A DNA stretch of 45,761 bases from a virus: IMG/VR virus record IMGVR_UViG_3300021197_001777, positions 1 through 45,761 of that record; one strand, written 5' to 3'. Positions within the stretch are counted from its first letter, which is position 1; each line of letters starts with the position of its first letter. Of this stretch, positions 33,665-43,410 are shown piece after piece. The notes below the pieces were generated by a model. It was not told the origin of the DNA. It did not search any database and saw only the letters and a program-made list of their open reading frames with translations. Both the position numbers and the translations under genes were made by a program.

Positions 33665-34570
33665 ATGGTTAAGTTTTTCGATCAAAAGCAGGAAGTCATT
33701 CAGATAGAGTTAACTCCTTATGGTAAACAAGTCTTCTCTGAGGGCAATTTTAGCCCATCGTATTATGCTTTTTATGATACTGGGATTTTATATGACGGCT
33801 CTCATGGTGGTTTGATAGAAACACAAAATCAGATCGTAGACAGGATAAAAGATAACACTCCTCGTTCTCGACCTATAACAAAATTTAGCACATCAAGGGG
33901 GTCAATGATTTCCCTCTCAAGTGCGAACTATAAAAACTATTTCTCTCAACAAGAAGAATATTGTGCAAACTATAACAGGTTCCTGGGCAAGAATAACATT
34001 TTTTCAGACTTTGCTCCATCTTGGGATATATCTGTAACAAATAATAGTGATGCTACCTTGGGAGATGCTGTTGTATACAAAGCAAACAATACTCTCCCAG
34101 AGGCTAGTGCCTCTTTAAACCTTACATACGAACTTCATCAAGTGGATGAGGCAACTTCCTATACGCTTGATGAAAACCAAAATATTATACTTGATATGTT
34201 AGAACTCAACACAGTATTCAGTGTCAACGGAAACTTTGACCTTGAGGTCTTCAAAATAGATCAAAAGGGTGAAATGCAAGCACTAAGTTTTATAAGTGAC
34301 CATTCTTCCAATGCACAGGACCTTCGTGATCAAATAGATCCAACGGTTTTATCTAATACTATACAGGGGTCTAATCAGCAAATACTAAACAATTTCCCTG
34401 TATTGGATGATACATATGTTGAGTATTATTTTGAAGTTCTTTTAGATCAAGAGGTTGCCGGCGTTGAAATGCCATCCAACTCTTCGATTTATAAGAGAAA
34501 TGTAAACAGAAACCCAGGAAATATTTGCAAAGTTGTACAATCAACCTCAGATCATTTCCCGATAGTTTAG
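33665..34570 (+). CDS. Virion structural protein, 301 aa
   Basis: The ATG has AGGTGAT 11 bases upstream. The N-terminus KFFDQKQEVIQIELTPYGKQ and SPSYYAFYDTGILYD is a pattern I recognise from structural genes of uncultured marine myoviruses; the function is not established. Its LTPYG...FSEG-F...AF-D core resembles the N-terminal core of the later 321-aa protein (LTDAG...LAAG...FALGDD), suggesting a shared attachment module. The remainder is mixed alpha/beta with no enzyme motifs. It ends 8 bases before the 1251-aa gene. Confidence 0.75.
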   Translation: MVKFFDQKQEVIQIELTPYGKQVFSEGNFSPSYYAFYDTGILYDGSHGGLIETQNQIVDRIKDNTPRSRPITKFSTSRGSMISLSSANYKNYFSQQEEYCANYNRFLGKNNIFSDFAPSWDISVTNNSDATLGDAVVYKANNTLPEASASLNLTYELHQVDEATSYTLDENQNIILDMLELNTVFSVNGNFDLEVFKIDQKGEMQALSFISDHSSNAQDLRDQIDPTVLSNTIQGSNQQILNNFPVLDDTYVEYYFEVLLDQEVAGVEMPSNSSIYKRNVNRNPGNICKVVQSTSDHFPIV

Positions 34571-34578
34571 GATAAAAG

Positions 34579-37500
34579 ATGTTATTAAGGTCAATAAAGA
34601 GTCTAGACTTTGGATCGATCACATTAGAAGTGAGTCGTTCGGAGGAAGACAACAATAATATAAGAAGATTAGGAATAGTAAACGCTTCCTTCACACAGGC
34701 TGTATCCAAAGTCGAAGATATGGACAAAGAACTTGAAAATCTTAGAATAAGAATCGTCGCATCTTATGATAAAAAATCATCACAACTAATTGATTATGCC
34801 ACACAAAGAAGTAATGAGTACCTTTTCTTAGAAAAACAAAACCCATTGTTCAGGCTTGATCCTCCAGCTAATGAATATATCAGTTTCCTAAGGCAAGACT
34901 TGGGGAATTCTGCTAGTGTTCTCAGCGAATCACAGCCATTTTCTCCCTACTCTACAGAGAGATCAGCTATACCTAATATGTTTAGGGATGCATTTTCTAC
35001 AGAGGATGTGCTTCCTGGGACAATATATTATGATATTCCATTGGTCTATACGCTCCCACGAGACCAGGATGGTCAAATTATAAGAAGACAAATAACAGGA
35101 ACCGATCCTGCTGTTATATCAGGTTTACCAGAAGAGCAGCTAGCGAACCCAAACACCAATTGGGGAGAAATATTCATTCAGCTTGTTTCTCGTGCAAGTA
35201 CCCAGACTACCCAGAGAGTTTATTTAGAGCCCGTTCAGTTTGACTTCTCTGGTCTTACAGACAGTGACCTAGAACAACTAACATTTTATATGTTTGTGTA
35301 TGACTCTGAATTTGCTGAACCTGGGCAAGATTTTAACTTACCCGAGATATCACTTGTAACCGGTATGAGCTTTTCTCGAACAGCTAATGTCATAGGTGAC
35401 CGTACAGTTTGGCCTAGAATGGCACCAGAAAAGCCTTATCCAACAATCGGAAAACTTCTTCCCGACGGAAATTATCAAGACACCGTTATAGTAAATGCAC
35501 CAGAGGCAACAATATTCCAGAGAATTGATCTAAATCCTCAAGGCGTTATCATCGAGCGTGTGAATAGTATGTTCGATAGGGTCTACGGCAGACTAGCCAG
35601 ATCTATATTAGATTCCAAGCCAGAAATCAAGAAAGTAATAAAGAAGGATAACTTCTTCAGCGATCTGTGGATAACAAAAGATAGTGATGAAAACAACAGG
35701 TTTATGTTTGCATTTGATTTAGAATCAAGCCTGATAGCAAATAGTTATTTTCCATTTCTATATCGCAGTCCCAATATATCAAATCAGTTGATCAATAGCA
35801 CAGGTTTGATGAGCGATCCAGGCTCAGATCCCTCTAGGGTATTGATGATGAATGTTACCAGGAGAATGGTAGACGAGGATTCAGACATAGCGATCAATGA
35901 TCTAGGGACAATGGGCGGCAGAAAACCGCTTGGTCCAAGCAGAACTTTTAGAGAGAAGACTATCGGAGAGGCAACTCCAGTCGAGAATATTTACCTAAAC
36001 CCAGATAATACTCGCAGCGTAAAAAACAAAACTATTTTCTATGAAGGGAGAGACTCTCTAACAGGTCCCACCAAAGAAGACTCAGGTAAATATGAAGTAA
36101 TAAATACCGATGTTGTTTATGGGGTCGAGTACGTGGTTTACGACGCTGCGCCCATCTTCATGAGAAATATGATAAAGTTTCTTACTAACAGAAAATCGTT
36201 GGTAACAGAAGTTTTTGACACTATCGTGAACTCTGTTCCGACTAATGAAGGATACCAAGGTGGTATAGTTAAAGACGGTAGAGACTTATATAACCCTGTA
36301 GCTCTAGCTCTAAATGTACCATTGTCGAATATAGCAGGAACACTTGACGGAAGAGTTCAAATATTTGAAACAGCACTTTTAGACGCTATATTAGAATACC
36401 AGCGGATGTTAGATGATCTAGTTCCATTTGAATTTGAGTCTGGCGGGATTGATATCAGAGCTTTTTATCAAAATGAATTTCAGAAGAACGATGGGCTTAT
36501 TGATCCGTTAGTAATAAAAGACGTAGAAAAGCTTATGGATATAGGTATCCAGCTTATATATCGTAAGCTCACAGAGTTCTTCCCTAATGATCCTATGGGT
36601 CGAGGATTAGATGTTAGTATACAATCAAATCTTGAAAGAAGGGGCTTCTGCCAGAGAAAGGTACCCTTGGTTCATGGAGAATATTATTTCGATACAACTA
36701 AGCCAGAAGGTAAAACCTTTGGTTTTGGTTCCGACTTCATCTTCAGAACAGAGTCAGATTCTAATGATTTCGACGGGCTAACAAGAATATCTATTGAAGA
36801 ATACATCGAAAGAGTAAACAATGAGTTTGAGAAATATTTCTCATCGTATACTCCAGGACTATCAGTAACTCCGGTGGGTAGTTATGAGGCTCCGGCATAT
36901 GGTTATATGACACCCAACATTATAAGGACCCCTGGCCGTGATGAGTTGCAAACTCAAGTATTGTCCAGACCCACGCCAGGAACCCCAGTTGTTGAGTATA
37001 AATTAAATGAATACGCTCAGATTTTTGCTGATATTGCAAATCTTAAATATTTTATAGAAAACCGCCAAACAAATCCTTCTACAATTGGGTTTTATAGTCA
37101 AAGGCAGACCAGAAACAACGCACTATATGATTCTGTTATTGAGGCACTCGAAGAGCAGCATGGGGTAGAAATAAACTATAATATTAAGCCGCAATACCGA
37201 GTACCCTCAATTATGACTGGCGAGACTCTCCCCACTGTCGGGGACAACTTCTCAAGATCTTATATATCAATTTTTCGAAATGGTCCGCTTGCTATCCCAA
37301 CATTAATCGGAGGAGAAAATAATACAAATCCGAGCGTTATCAGCTTTATAGACAGTATTGAAGAGACCTTGTCTCAAACAGACCCAGATCGATCAAAGGG
37401 TACCTTAGACAGAGAAATCACCAAAAGGGAACAACAGGAAAGACCGATCAAGCTTCCCTTTGCTATCTTGGGTGAACTAACTGTAGACAAAACTCTTGAT

Positions 37501-38334
37501 TTCTCGACAGATTACGAAGACAAAGAGTTCAACTCTCTTAGGGAGTTTACAAATATTAGAAATTTTAACAGTGCTAATCTAAGAGGTGCTTTACAAGATA
37601 CGTTTTATTCTACTCTACCTAATCAAATAAAGAGTGCTATAATCATTTCAACGACCAATGACAGAATAGACTTTGGTTTTCGGGGCATTACATTTGATGC
37701 CCGCCGTCCGATTCTGATAGATCAAGATTCCGGTGAAGAAAGAAGACTAATTAGTTTTGCTGGTGATGGAGAGGTGCAGGTTCCTTATCTTAAGACCTAT
37801 GACCCTATGAAAATATACGCTAAATTCTTAACCTTTTGGATGAACTATAAACAAATAGCTAAAATTGAGTATCTAGACAGTTTCGGGGACCTAAGTGCTC
37901 CACGAGATTTCTATCCAGACCTAGCTCAACTAGGTATTCGAACAGATGAGTCTACAATTGATAAAACCAAGTTGTCACAATGGAGAATATTAAGTCCAGA
38001 AATTATTAGAAAAACTGAAGGCAATCTTTTGTGTCGAGTTAGAATGATGTCTCCCGAAGAATATATAGATCTAGCCTCTCCGGAAAAATATGATGAACAA
38101 TCCCTAAACAAATTGAAAAAGTATTTTGAACGTAAAGAATCTCTAGAGATGCCAATATACAATAAGTATTTCCTCCTCGATATAAACGCTGTCCAGGAAG
38201 AAACGCAGGATCCTCCATCAGAACCTGACCCTAAATATCCAGCAGTTTTAGTAACAGAAGAACAGGTAGTGACTGATCCAGTTGTTGGCTCACTTGCTGG
38301 TTTAGTTGGGGCAGGATACGCAGGGGAAGAATAA
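34579..38334 (+). CDS. Large virion structural protein, 1251 aa
   Basis: ATG with AGGA about 7 bases upstream. I cannot name a domain family. Residues 1-70 contain a strand segment and a helix (ASFTQAVSKVEDMDKELENL) of a kind seen in tail or neck-fibre subunits. The middle has several proline- and aromatic-rich beta segments, and the end is low in secondary structure (EEQVVTDPVVGSLAGLVGAG). There is no signal peptide; the isolated hydrophobic C-terminal stretch is short. It is cotranscribed with the 301-aa gene and directly followed by the 972-aa gene, so a tail or baseplate-fibre component is likely. Confidence 0.75.
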   Translation: MLLRSIKSLDFGSITLEVSRSEEDNNNIRRLGIVNASFTQAVSKVEDMDKELENLRIRIVASYDKKSSQLIDYATQRSNEYLFLEKQNPLFRLDPPANEYISFLRQDLGNSASVLSESQPFSPYSTERSAIPNMFRDAFSTEDVLPGTIYYDIPLVYTLPRDQDGQIIRRQITGTDPAVISGLPEEQLANPNTNWGEIFIQLVSRASTQTTQRVYLEPVQFDFSGLTDSDLEQLTFYMFVYDSEFAEPGQDFNLPEISLVTGMSFSRTANVIGDRTVWPRMAPEKPYPTIGKLLPDGNYQDTVIVNAPEATIFQRIDLNPQGVIIERVNSMFDRVYGRLARSILDSKPEIKKVIKKDNFFSDLWITKDSDENNRFMFAFDLESSLIANSYFPFLYRSPNISNQLINSTGLMSDPGSDPSRVLMMNVTRRMVDEDSDIAINDLGTMGGRKPLGPSRTFREKTIGEATPVENIYLNPDNTRSVKNKTIFYEGRDSLTGPTKEDSGKYEVINTDVVYGVEYVVYDAAPIFMRNMIKFLTNRKSLVTEVFDTIVNSVPTNEGYQGGIVKDGRDLYNPVALALNVPLSNIAGTLDGRVQIFETALLDAILEYQRMLDDLVPFEFESGGIDIRAFYQNEFQKNDGLIDPLVIKDVEKLMDIGIQLIYRKLTEFFPNDPMGRGLDVSIQSNLERRGFCQRKVPLVHGEYYFDTTKPEGKTFGFGSDFIFRTESDSNDFDGLTRISIEEYIERVNNEFEKYFSSYTPGLSVTPVGSYEAPAYGYMTPNIIRTPGRDELQTQVLSRPTPGTPVVEYKLNEYAQIFADIANLKYFIENRQTNPSTIGFYSQRQTRNNALYDSVIEALEEQHGVEINYNIKPQYRVPSIMTGETLPTVGDNFSRSYISIFRNGPLAIPTLIGGENNTNPSVISFIDSIEETLSQTDPDRSKGTLDREITKREQQERPIKLPFAILGELTVDKTLDFSTDYEDKEFNSLREFTNIRNFNSANLRGALQDTFYSTLPNQIKSAIIISTTNDRIDFGFRGITFDARRPILIDQDSGEERRLISFAGDGEVQVPYLKTYDPMKIYAKFLTFWMNYKQIAKIEYLDSFGDLSAPRDFYPDLAQLGIRTDESTIDKTKLSQWRILSPEIIRKTEGNLLCRVRMMSPEEYIDLASPEKYDEQSLNKLKKYFERKESLEMPIYNKYFLLDINAVQEETQDPPSEPDPKYPAVLVTEEQVVTDPVVGSLAGLVGAGYAGEE

Positions 38335-38335
38335 A

Positions 38336-41254
38336 ATGACATATAAAAGAAAACTACAGATAACAGTACCAGATACCTCCCAACAATACGATCCTCTTCG
38401 GAGGTATTATTCTCGTGCTGGGTTCATGAAGCCAGTTAGGGAAGACTCCTCGCTCTTAGCTTCCGAAACTGATTCTGGCAGTAAAGTGAAGTGGTCACTT
38501 GGTGGCTATACTGAGAATAACCCCGATGCAATCAAGACACCAACTCAAAAGCAAATGGATGACTGGGCAGCCGCTCATAAGTCCACTCTCCAGAGCGAGA
38601 CAGAAACAACGGAAAACCAATACCTTACAAGAGGTCCCGATGAAGAAGTCATAAGTCTGCCAAAAGTATTGCAGCAGCTTCGAATCAATACTGTAGATAA
38701 GATAATGAGAGGGCAATATGAGACTGTAAAACGAGAACTCGACAGTATCCAAATATATAATGAAGAAGGAAACTTTATTCCTGAATCGGGCATTTTCCTT
38801 GGAACAATATTAACATCAGTAAATCCTGATAGTCCTTTGTATACGACAATCAGACAAATATTTGACAGAGATCGAAATCTTAGACCACGTTTCCTGAATC
38901 TTGGCGCTATCTTTGAATTTGCAACTTTGTATTTGTACGCTGGAGTAGGAACAGAATCAATCCAAGACAAGCTCGCCGTATTTAAGGCAGTCAGACAACA
39001 ACTTGGAACAGAAGAACTTAAAAGAATTATTAGTTCTACACCCAGGTCTCAAAGAACAACATATCAAATAACTCAGATAACAGAGGACACGCCCTTTATA
39101 ACAAGGTCGGAAATACAGCCATTCTTGTCTCTAAACGCTGGTTTGAGGAATGATGAAGGCGTCGCCCAAATCGAGCCTGAATATGTTTTATACAACGAAA
39201 AATATGAACAAGCAGTAAGTGGCTCAACTGTTTTGGAGACAACTCAACCAAATCTGTACCTCTATGATCTATATACATCCGCAGGAATAGATGAAGAGGG
39301 TAGAAGAGTCGATGGCTCATGGCAAGGTGACCCCTCTTTATCTAACACAATGCAGCTAAAATATGGAACATCTGTTACTTTAGACGGCAACATAGAACAG
39401 AATCAAGGACTTTTGAATGATACAAGCCTATCTGATTACCTTAGGGTGTATTCGAAAGAATTAGAGTGTAACCTCACTGAAGAACAGAGATCTAATATCA
39501 ATCATCTTTTGCAGAGAACTATTGTTCCTGCAACTGATTTAGGTATCTTGGAAAAGATTAATGAGAAAAAGAACTTTTTCCCAATGTACATCGAGACTTC
39601 ATTTGCATCAGACGCTCTTGGTCCTGTTGGTTCTATTATACAAAGTAATACTGTAAGTTCTACGGTCTTAGACTTTCTCAGTTCAGATGAAGGTCAAAAT
39701 AGACAATATAATATCAAATCTGATTACTTTGTTGGAAGATTGTTCTCTGACCCTGAAGATGATGCTGAAGGTAGTTATATAACCTCATTAGTGAACGTCG
39801 GCAATCAACCACTTAAGGTAATGGATATATATAAAGCACTTGAGTACGGTACAAATGATGAGATGGTGCAAGCTCTCACAATAACGGAGAATGGTTTAGA
39901 ACCCCTAACTGGAGTCGAGCTTTCGAACCAACAAAAGTCTAATCTTGACAGAGCTTCTGTAAATGTAAGATCAACAGTGCAGCAAGAAATGAGAAGTTAC
40001 GCTGATTTCTTGTCAGACTTGAGAACCCAGAGTCACTCCGAAGCACTTGGATACAGGCTTAGCAAGTTTGACACCGACGGACAAAAGGTACAAGAAGTAA
40101 TATTTGGAAACAATCTAGAAACTAGAGAAATAAAATATGTTGACACACAAGTCAAATATGATAAAGAGTACAGGTACGAACTGAGTGAGTTTAGATTATC
40201 AGTCAGTACAGAATACCAAATGGTTGTATTTGGTCAAGAGCCAGAACAGTTTGCTAGACAATCAGACTCAGAAAAACCAGATACTCTTGCCCCTGCTAAT
40301 GTATTTTATGATATAGATACAATCGAAAGACCCGTTATAGAGGTTATAGAAGTTCCTGTTTATGGATCCTTCTACGCAGGGCAGTTTGTAGGACTTGAGT
40401 ATGGTATAAGTTATCCACAGGCAAAAGTTATGGACCACCCACCTGCGGCTCCAGATCTTCAGGTACTTCCTCTATTAGACAACTACCGCCAAGTCAAACT
40501 AGTGGTTCATCCAAATACAGGTGACTACACTGGAGATTATGCTCTTCCATTAATCACTTTACCTGGGAGCGAAGATCGTATCCAGTCTTTGTTCAACTAT
40601 CAGAAACAGTTTGAAAACTTCAATCTAAGACCTGGCTATTTGGAATATAAAAATGAGGGTGCAAATGAAATACATAAAGTCCGCTTACTTAGAACACGAG
40701 ATCTAGATCTTACGGTCCCAGAGTACAACGACTTGTATGTATCTTTCTTTACGAGCGAGACGGGTGAAATAAGGACTCTATCTACAGATCCTGATGCTGG
40801 TGAGGAAACAGTTGTATCTTATGATATCCTAGACGACCTACAAATCAACACTTATTATTACTATTCTTGTTATGTTGAGGATGTTCATGGTAATCCCTCT
40901 TTACCATCTCCTATTTATCGTGTAAGATTAGTCTACGAAAAGGGTCTTTATGTTCCGGAGATTGAGTTATTCAACTATAAACCAATGTCAAACAAGACTC
41001 CTACCAAGAAGTTTGCAAGGTTTATACAGTTGGCAGCCTCTGAGATTCAGTCTTTCCCGTTCACGGAAAGAGATGAAAACGATGTTTTGAAGGGGATAAA
41101 GAATCTAGCATCCGAACAAGGAAAGTCAGTAGCAGACAACTCCTTCATATTTAGATTTACCTCACGAGATACAGGCAGAAAGTTTGATTTGAAAATAAAC
41201 GTAGAAGAAAAAACAATAACTCCGGAAGACGGAAATATTTTTGATTGTGAATAA
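38336..41254 (+). CDS. Large virion protein with fibronectin-III-like segments, 972 aa
   Basis: I use ATG 38336, one base after the upstream stop, with AGGGGAAGA as ribosome site; an in-frame TTG at 38306 lies inside the upstream gene and is less likely. Residues about 605-635 (KEYRYELSEFRLSVSTEYQM) and 836-870 (INTYYYYSCYVEDVHGNPS) look like the F and G strands of fibronectin type III folds, common in tail proteins and thought to bind surfaces. The N-terminal third is helical. A 69-base gap without a gene follows, containing a 5-bp dyad ACTAC-CACA-GTAGT just before the next ribosome site. Confidence 0.75.
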   Translation: MTYKRKLQITVPDTSQQYDPLRRYYSRAGFMKPVREDSSLLASETDSGSKVKWSLGGYTENNPDAIKTPTQKQMDDWAAAHKSTLQSETETTENQYLTRGPDEEVISLPKVLQQLRINTVDKIMRGQYETVKRELDSIQIYNEEGNFIPESGIFLGTILTSVNPDSPLYTTIRQIFDRDRNLRPRFLNLGAIFEFATLYLYAGVGTESIQDKLAVFKAVRQQLGTEELKRIISSTPRSQRTTYQITQITEDTPFITRSEIQPFLSLNAGLRNDEGVAQIEPEYVLYNEKYEQAVSGSTVLETTQPNLYLYDLYTSAGIDEEGRRVDGSWQGDPSLSNTMQLKYGTSVTLDGNIEQNQGLLNDTSLSDYLRVYSKELECNLTEEQRSNINHLLQRTIVPATDLGILEKINEKKNFFPMYIETSFASDALGPVGSIIQSNTVSSTVLDFLSSDEGQNRQYNIKSDYFVGRLFSDPEDDAEGSYITSLVNVGNQPLKVMDIYKALEYGTNDEMVQALTITENGLEPLTGVELSNQQKSNLDRASVNVRSTVQQEMRSYADFLSDLRTQSHSEALGYRLSKFDTDGQKVQEVIFGNNLETREIKYVDTQVKYDKEYRYELSEFRLSVSTEYQMVVFGQEPEQFARQSDSEKPDTLAPANVFYDIDTIERPVIEVIEVPVYGSFYAGQFVGLEYGISYPQAKVMDHPPAAPDLQVLPLLDNYRQVKLVVHPNTGDYTGDYALPLITLPGSEDRIQSLFNYQKQFENFNLRPGYLEYKNEGANEIHKVRLLRTRDLDLTVPEYNDLYVSFFTSETGEIRTLSTDPDAGEETVVSYDILDDLQINTYYYYSCYVEDVHGNPSLPSPIYRVRLVYEKGLYVPEIELFNYKPMSNKTPTKKFARFIQLAASEIQSFPFTERDENDVLKGIKNLASEQGKSVADNSFIFRFTSRDTGRKFDLKINVEEKTITPEDGNIFDCE

Positions 41255-41323
41255 GAAAAACCAATTTTGATAAAACGATACTACTTAATAAGAACTACCA
41301 CAGTAGTATAAAGAGGAAAAGAT

Positions 41324-42289
41324 ATGGCATTTATAGACAACAGTGGCGACATTATTTTAGATGCTGTCCTAACCGATGCAGGCAGAAAGAGACTAGCCGC
41401 AGGTGATGGAAGCTTTAGGATCGCCAAATTCGCTCTCGGTGATGATGAGATTGATTATTCTCTCTATAACACCGGCGCTACAAGCGGACAAGAAGATTTG
41501 AGAATCTTGCAACTTCCTGTATTTGAAGCTTTTACAAACAACACAAGCGTTCTCAAGAACAAACTATTGACATACGCTGACAACTCTTTGTTATATTTGC
41601 CCGTTATCAAGCTCAATAATAAGACTGGCGATACTGGTCATCAAACTCTCAGTAACGGAGGGTACCGAGCCTCGGTGGACACAACTACCTCAACCCTAAT
41701 AACTAATACCTTTCTTAATGATGGATTTGGTACTGCTGGTTACCGTAACGCTGCACAAGATGCAGGTCCAGGGGTATCAAGAATCTCATTTGATCAAGGT
41801 CTCGATTCCGCCGACCTATCGCTTGCCAGCCTTTCAACTACACAAAGAAATTTGATGGAAACCCAATATATTGTAGAGGTTGATAATAGACTATTACAAC
41901 TAACTACTGGCGACGGGTCACTTGCTACTCCAACATTTATAGATGATGACAGCGTAGCAAGTTATTACTTTTCGATGAACTCAAATCCAGATTATTTTGC
42001 AAATTATAATTTAGAAAACGTAAACCCAGATGTCGGAATAGGAACGAAGGTTATTGGACCAACAGACACAACTGGTCGTCTTGGACCAAGGTTCTTCTTC
42101 GGTCTAAGATCAACTCTAGACCTCCAGGTCAGCACAAGTCTCTTTACTCAATTAGGTAAGACGGGTCAGTCGCTGTTACCCGACCTAGCAGGAAGTTTCA
42201 GTATTCTAGATACAGTGGTCAGAGTCACTGGATTTACTACTGGGTACAGAACAGACGTACCACTACAACTAATTAAGTTAGAATCATAG
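41324..42289 (+). CDS. Virion protein with tail-fibre-type N-terminal module, 321 aa
   Basis: ATG with AGAGGAAAAG upstream. The N-terminus DNSGDIILDAVLTDAGRKRL followed by FRIAKFALGDDEIDY is widespread in marine phage structural proteins as I know them. The LT-x2-G-x3-LA...A-L-G-D pattern also resembles the N-terminal module of P2-type tail fibre/collar proteins, which anchor fibres to the baseplate; that link is inference. The C-terminal half is beta-rich with no named domain (SILDTVVRVTGFTTGYRTDV). It leads a run of three probable fibre-associated genes. Confidence 0.72.
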   Translation: MAFIDNSGDIILDAVLTDAGRKRLAAGDGSFRIAKFALGDDEIDYSLYNTGATSGQEDLRILQLPVFEAFTNNTSVLKNKLLTYADNSLLYLPVIKLNNKTGDTGHQTLSNGGYRASVDTTTSTLITNTFLNDGFGTAGYRNAAQDAGPGVSRISFDQGLDSADLSLASLSTTQRNLMETQYIVEVDNRLLQLTTGDGSLATPTFIDDDSVASYYFSMNSNPDYFANYNLENVNPDVGIGTKVIGPTDTTGRLGPRFFFGLRSTLDLQVSTSLFTQLGKTGQSLLPDLAGSFSILDTVVRVTGFTTGYRTDVPLQLIKLES

Positions 42290-42301
42290 AAGGAATAAAC
42301 A

Positions 42302-43399
42302 ATGGCAACGAGCTTTAAAACACTACTAAGCGAGAATGTTCTACAGAACATGACCAAGCTTCATGAGGCTATTCCTCTAACTGGTACTATATTATCAGGA
42401 ACATATAACGACGCAAGCGTCCCCCCAGATCCTACTAACGTAAAGAACTACTCACATGGTATGTTCCAATCTGTTTATGATTATCCTTATCTAAGTTCTT
42501 CTGCAAACCATATCCTAGACTTGACTTTAGGAATGGATTCAGCTAATATGGCTGCTGCTAGTCTTGATGGTGTAACTCAGCAAAACCAGAAACAAGACAT
42601 CTATAACGAGATGGCTCAAATGCTCTGTGGGTATGATACCAACGGTAACATCCAAAAGTTTGATGCAAGTGGTTCATTCGCTGTTACTCCAAGTAACAAA
42701 ATGGGGCAGGTATATTTCGTCAACTTTGCTAGATTATTGACAAAAGATGAAATGCAAAAGGTCGCCGGCGGCGGATTCATAATGAGTTTGAACGTTGATG
42801 CAACTTATGATGTACCACAGACAACCGCTGCCAGACTAACGCTCCAGGACGTCAATGCAACAAACGCTCTTACTTCTTCTCCAGTGGGGGAGTACAATGT
42901 CTTGTACGGTAGTACATCTGGCACTCCTTCTGCTGCAACAGACAAGGCTTTAGGTTTAGTATTTTATCAGGCTGGTATTGCTGTTTTGACTGCATCTATC
43001 TTTGATTCTGCTGTAACATCCGAAGCAACAGATTCAGAACTAGACAGTGGCACTCAAACAGCCATTCAGTTGATGGTCTCTGGTGCAATCAGTGCCACAG
43101 CCGATGGTATCCGACACCGTATTAATGATATTGACTTCAATAATACAACAGAACTAAACTCTACTATTTACTTCTGCCGAGCAGGGTCTAACGAGTTCAA
43201 CTACAGTAGTAACCCAACTTACTTAAACTCAAGTCAGATTCGTGTAAAAGAAGTAAGCACTGACGACCCAACTTCATATATTACAACAGTTGGGTTGTAC
43301 GGCGCTAATAATGAGCTACTTGCTGTTGGTAAGCTAAGCGAGCCTCTAAAGAAGACTCCTGCTGACGAGTACACTCTTAGGGTCAGACTAGACTACTAA
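42302..43399 (+). CDS. Structural protein, paralogue of the next gene in its C-terminal part, 365 aa
   Basis: ATG with AAGGA 8 bases upstream. N-terminal motifs SENVLQNMTKLHEAIPLTG and FQSVYDYPYLSSSANHILDL are of a type I associate with marine phage virion proteins. The last 80 residues (NPTYLNSSQ, then ITTVGLYGANNELLAVGKL and a KTPADEYTLRVRLDY end) match the 392-aa neighbour closely in order and chemistry. The VGLY---NELLAVGKL strand pair also looks like the EIGLFD--G-L-AVAN pattern of tail-fibre collar domains. It probably forms part of a fibre or its connection to the baseplate. Confidence 0.72.
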   Translation: MATSFKTLLSENVLQNMTKLHEAIPLTGTILSGTYNDASVPPDPTNVKNYSHGMFQSVYDYPYLSSSANHILDLTLGMDSANMAAASLDGVTQQNQKQDIYNEMAQMLCGYDTNGNIQKFDASGSFAVTPSNKMGQVYFVNFARLLTKDEMQKVAGGGFIMSLNVDATYDVPQTTAARLTLQDVNATNALTSSPVGEYNVLYGSTSGTPSAATDKALGLVFYQAGIAVLTASIFDSAVTSEATDSELDSGTQTAIQLMVSGAISATADGIRHRINDIDFNNTTELNSTIYFCRAGSNEFNYSSNPTYLNSSQIRVKEVSTDDPTSYITTVGLYGANNELLAVGKLSEPLKKTPADEYTLRVRLDY

Positions 43400-43410
43400 A
43401 GGGAGGCTGC

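Noticed and set aside
41307-41313. TATAAAG box before the 321-aa gene
   Set aside because: It is only about 10 bases from the start codon, leaving no room for an initiation site upstream of the ribosome site.
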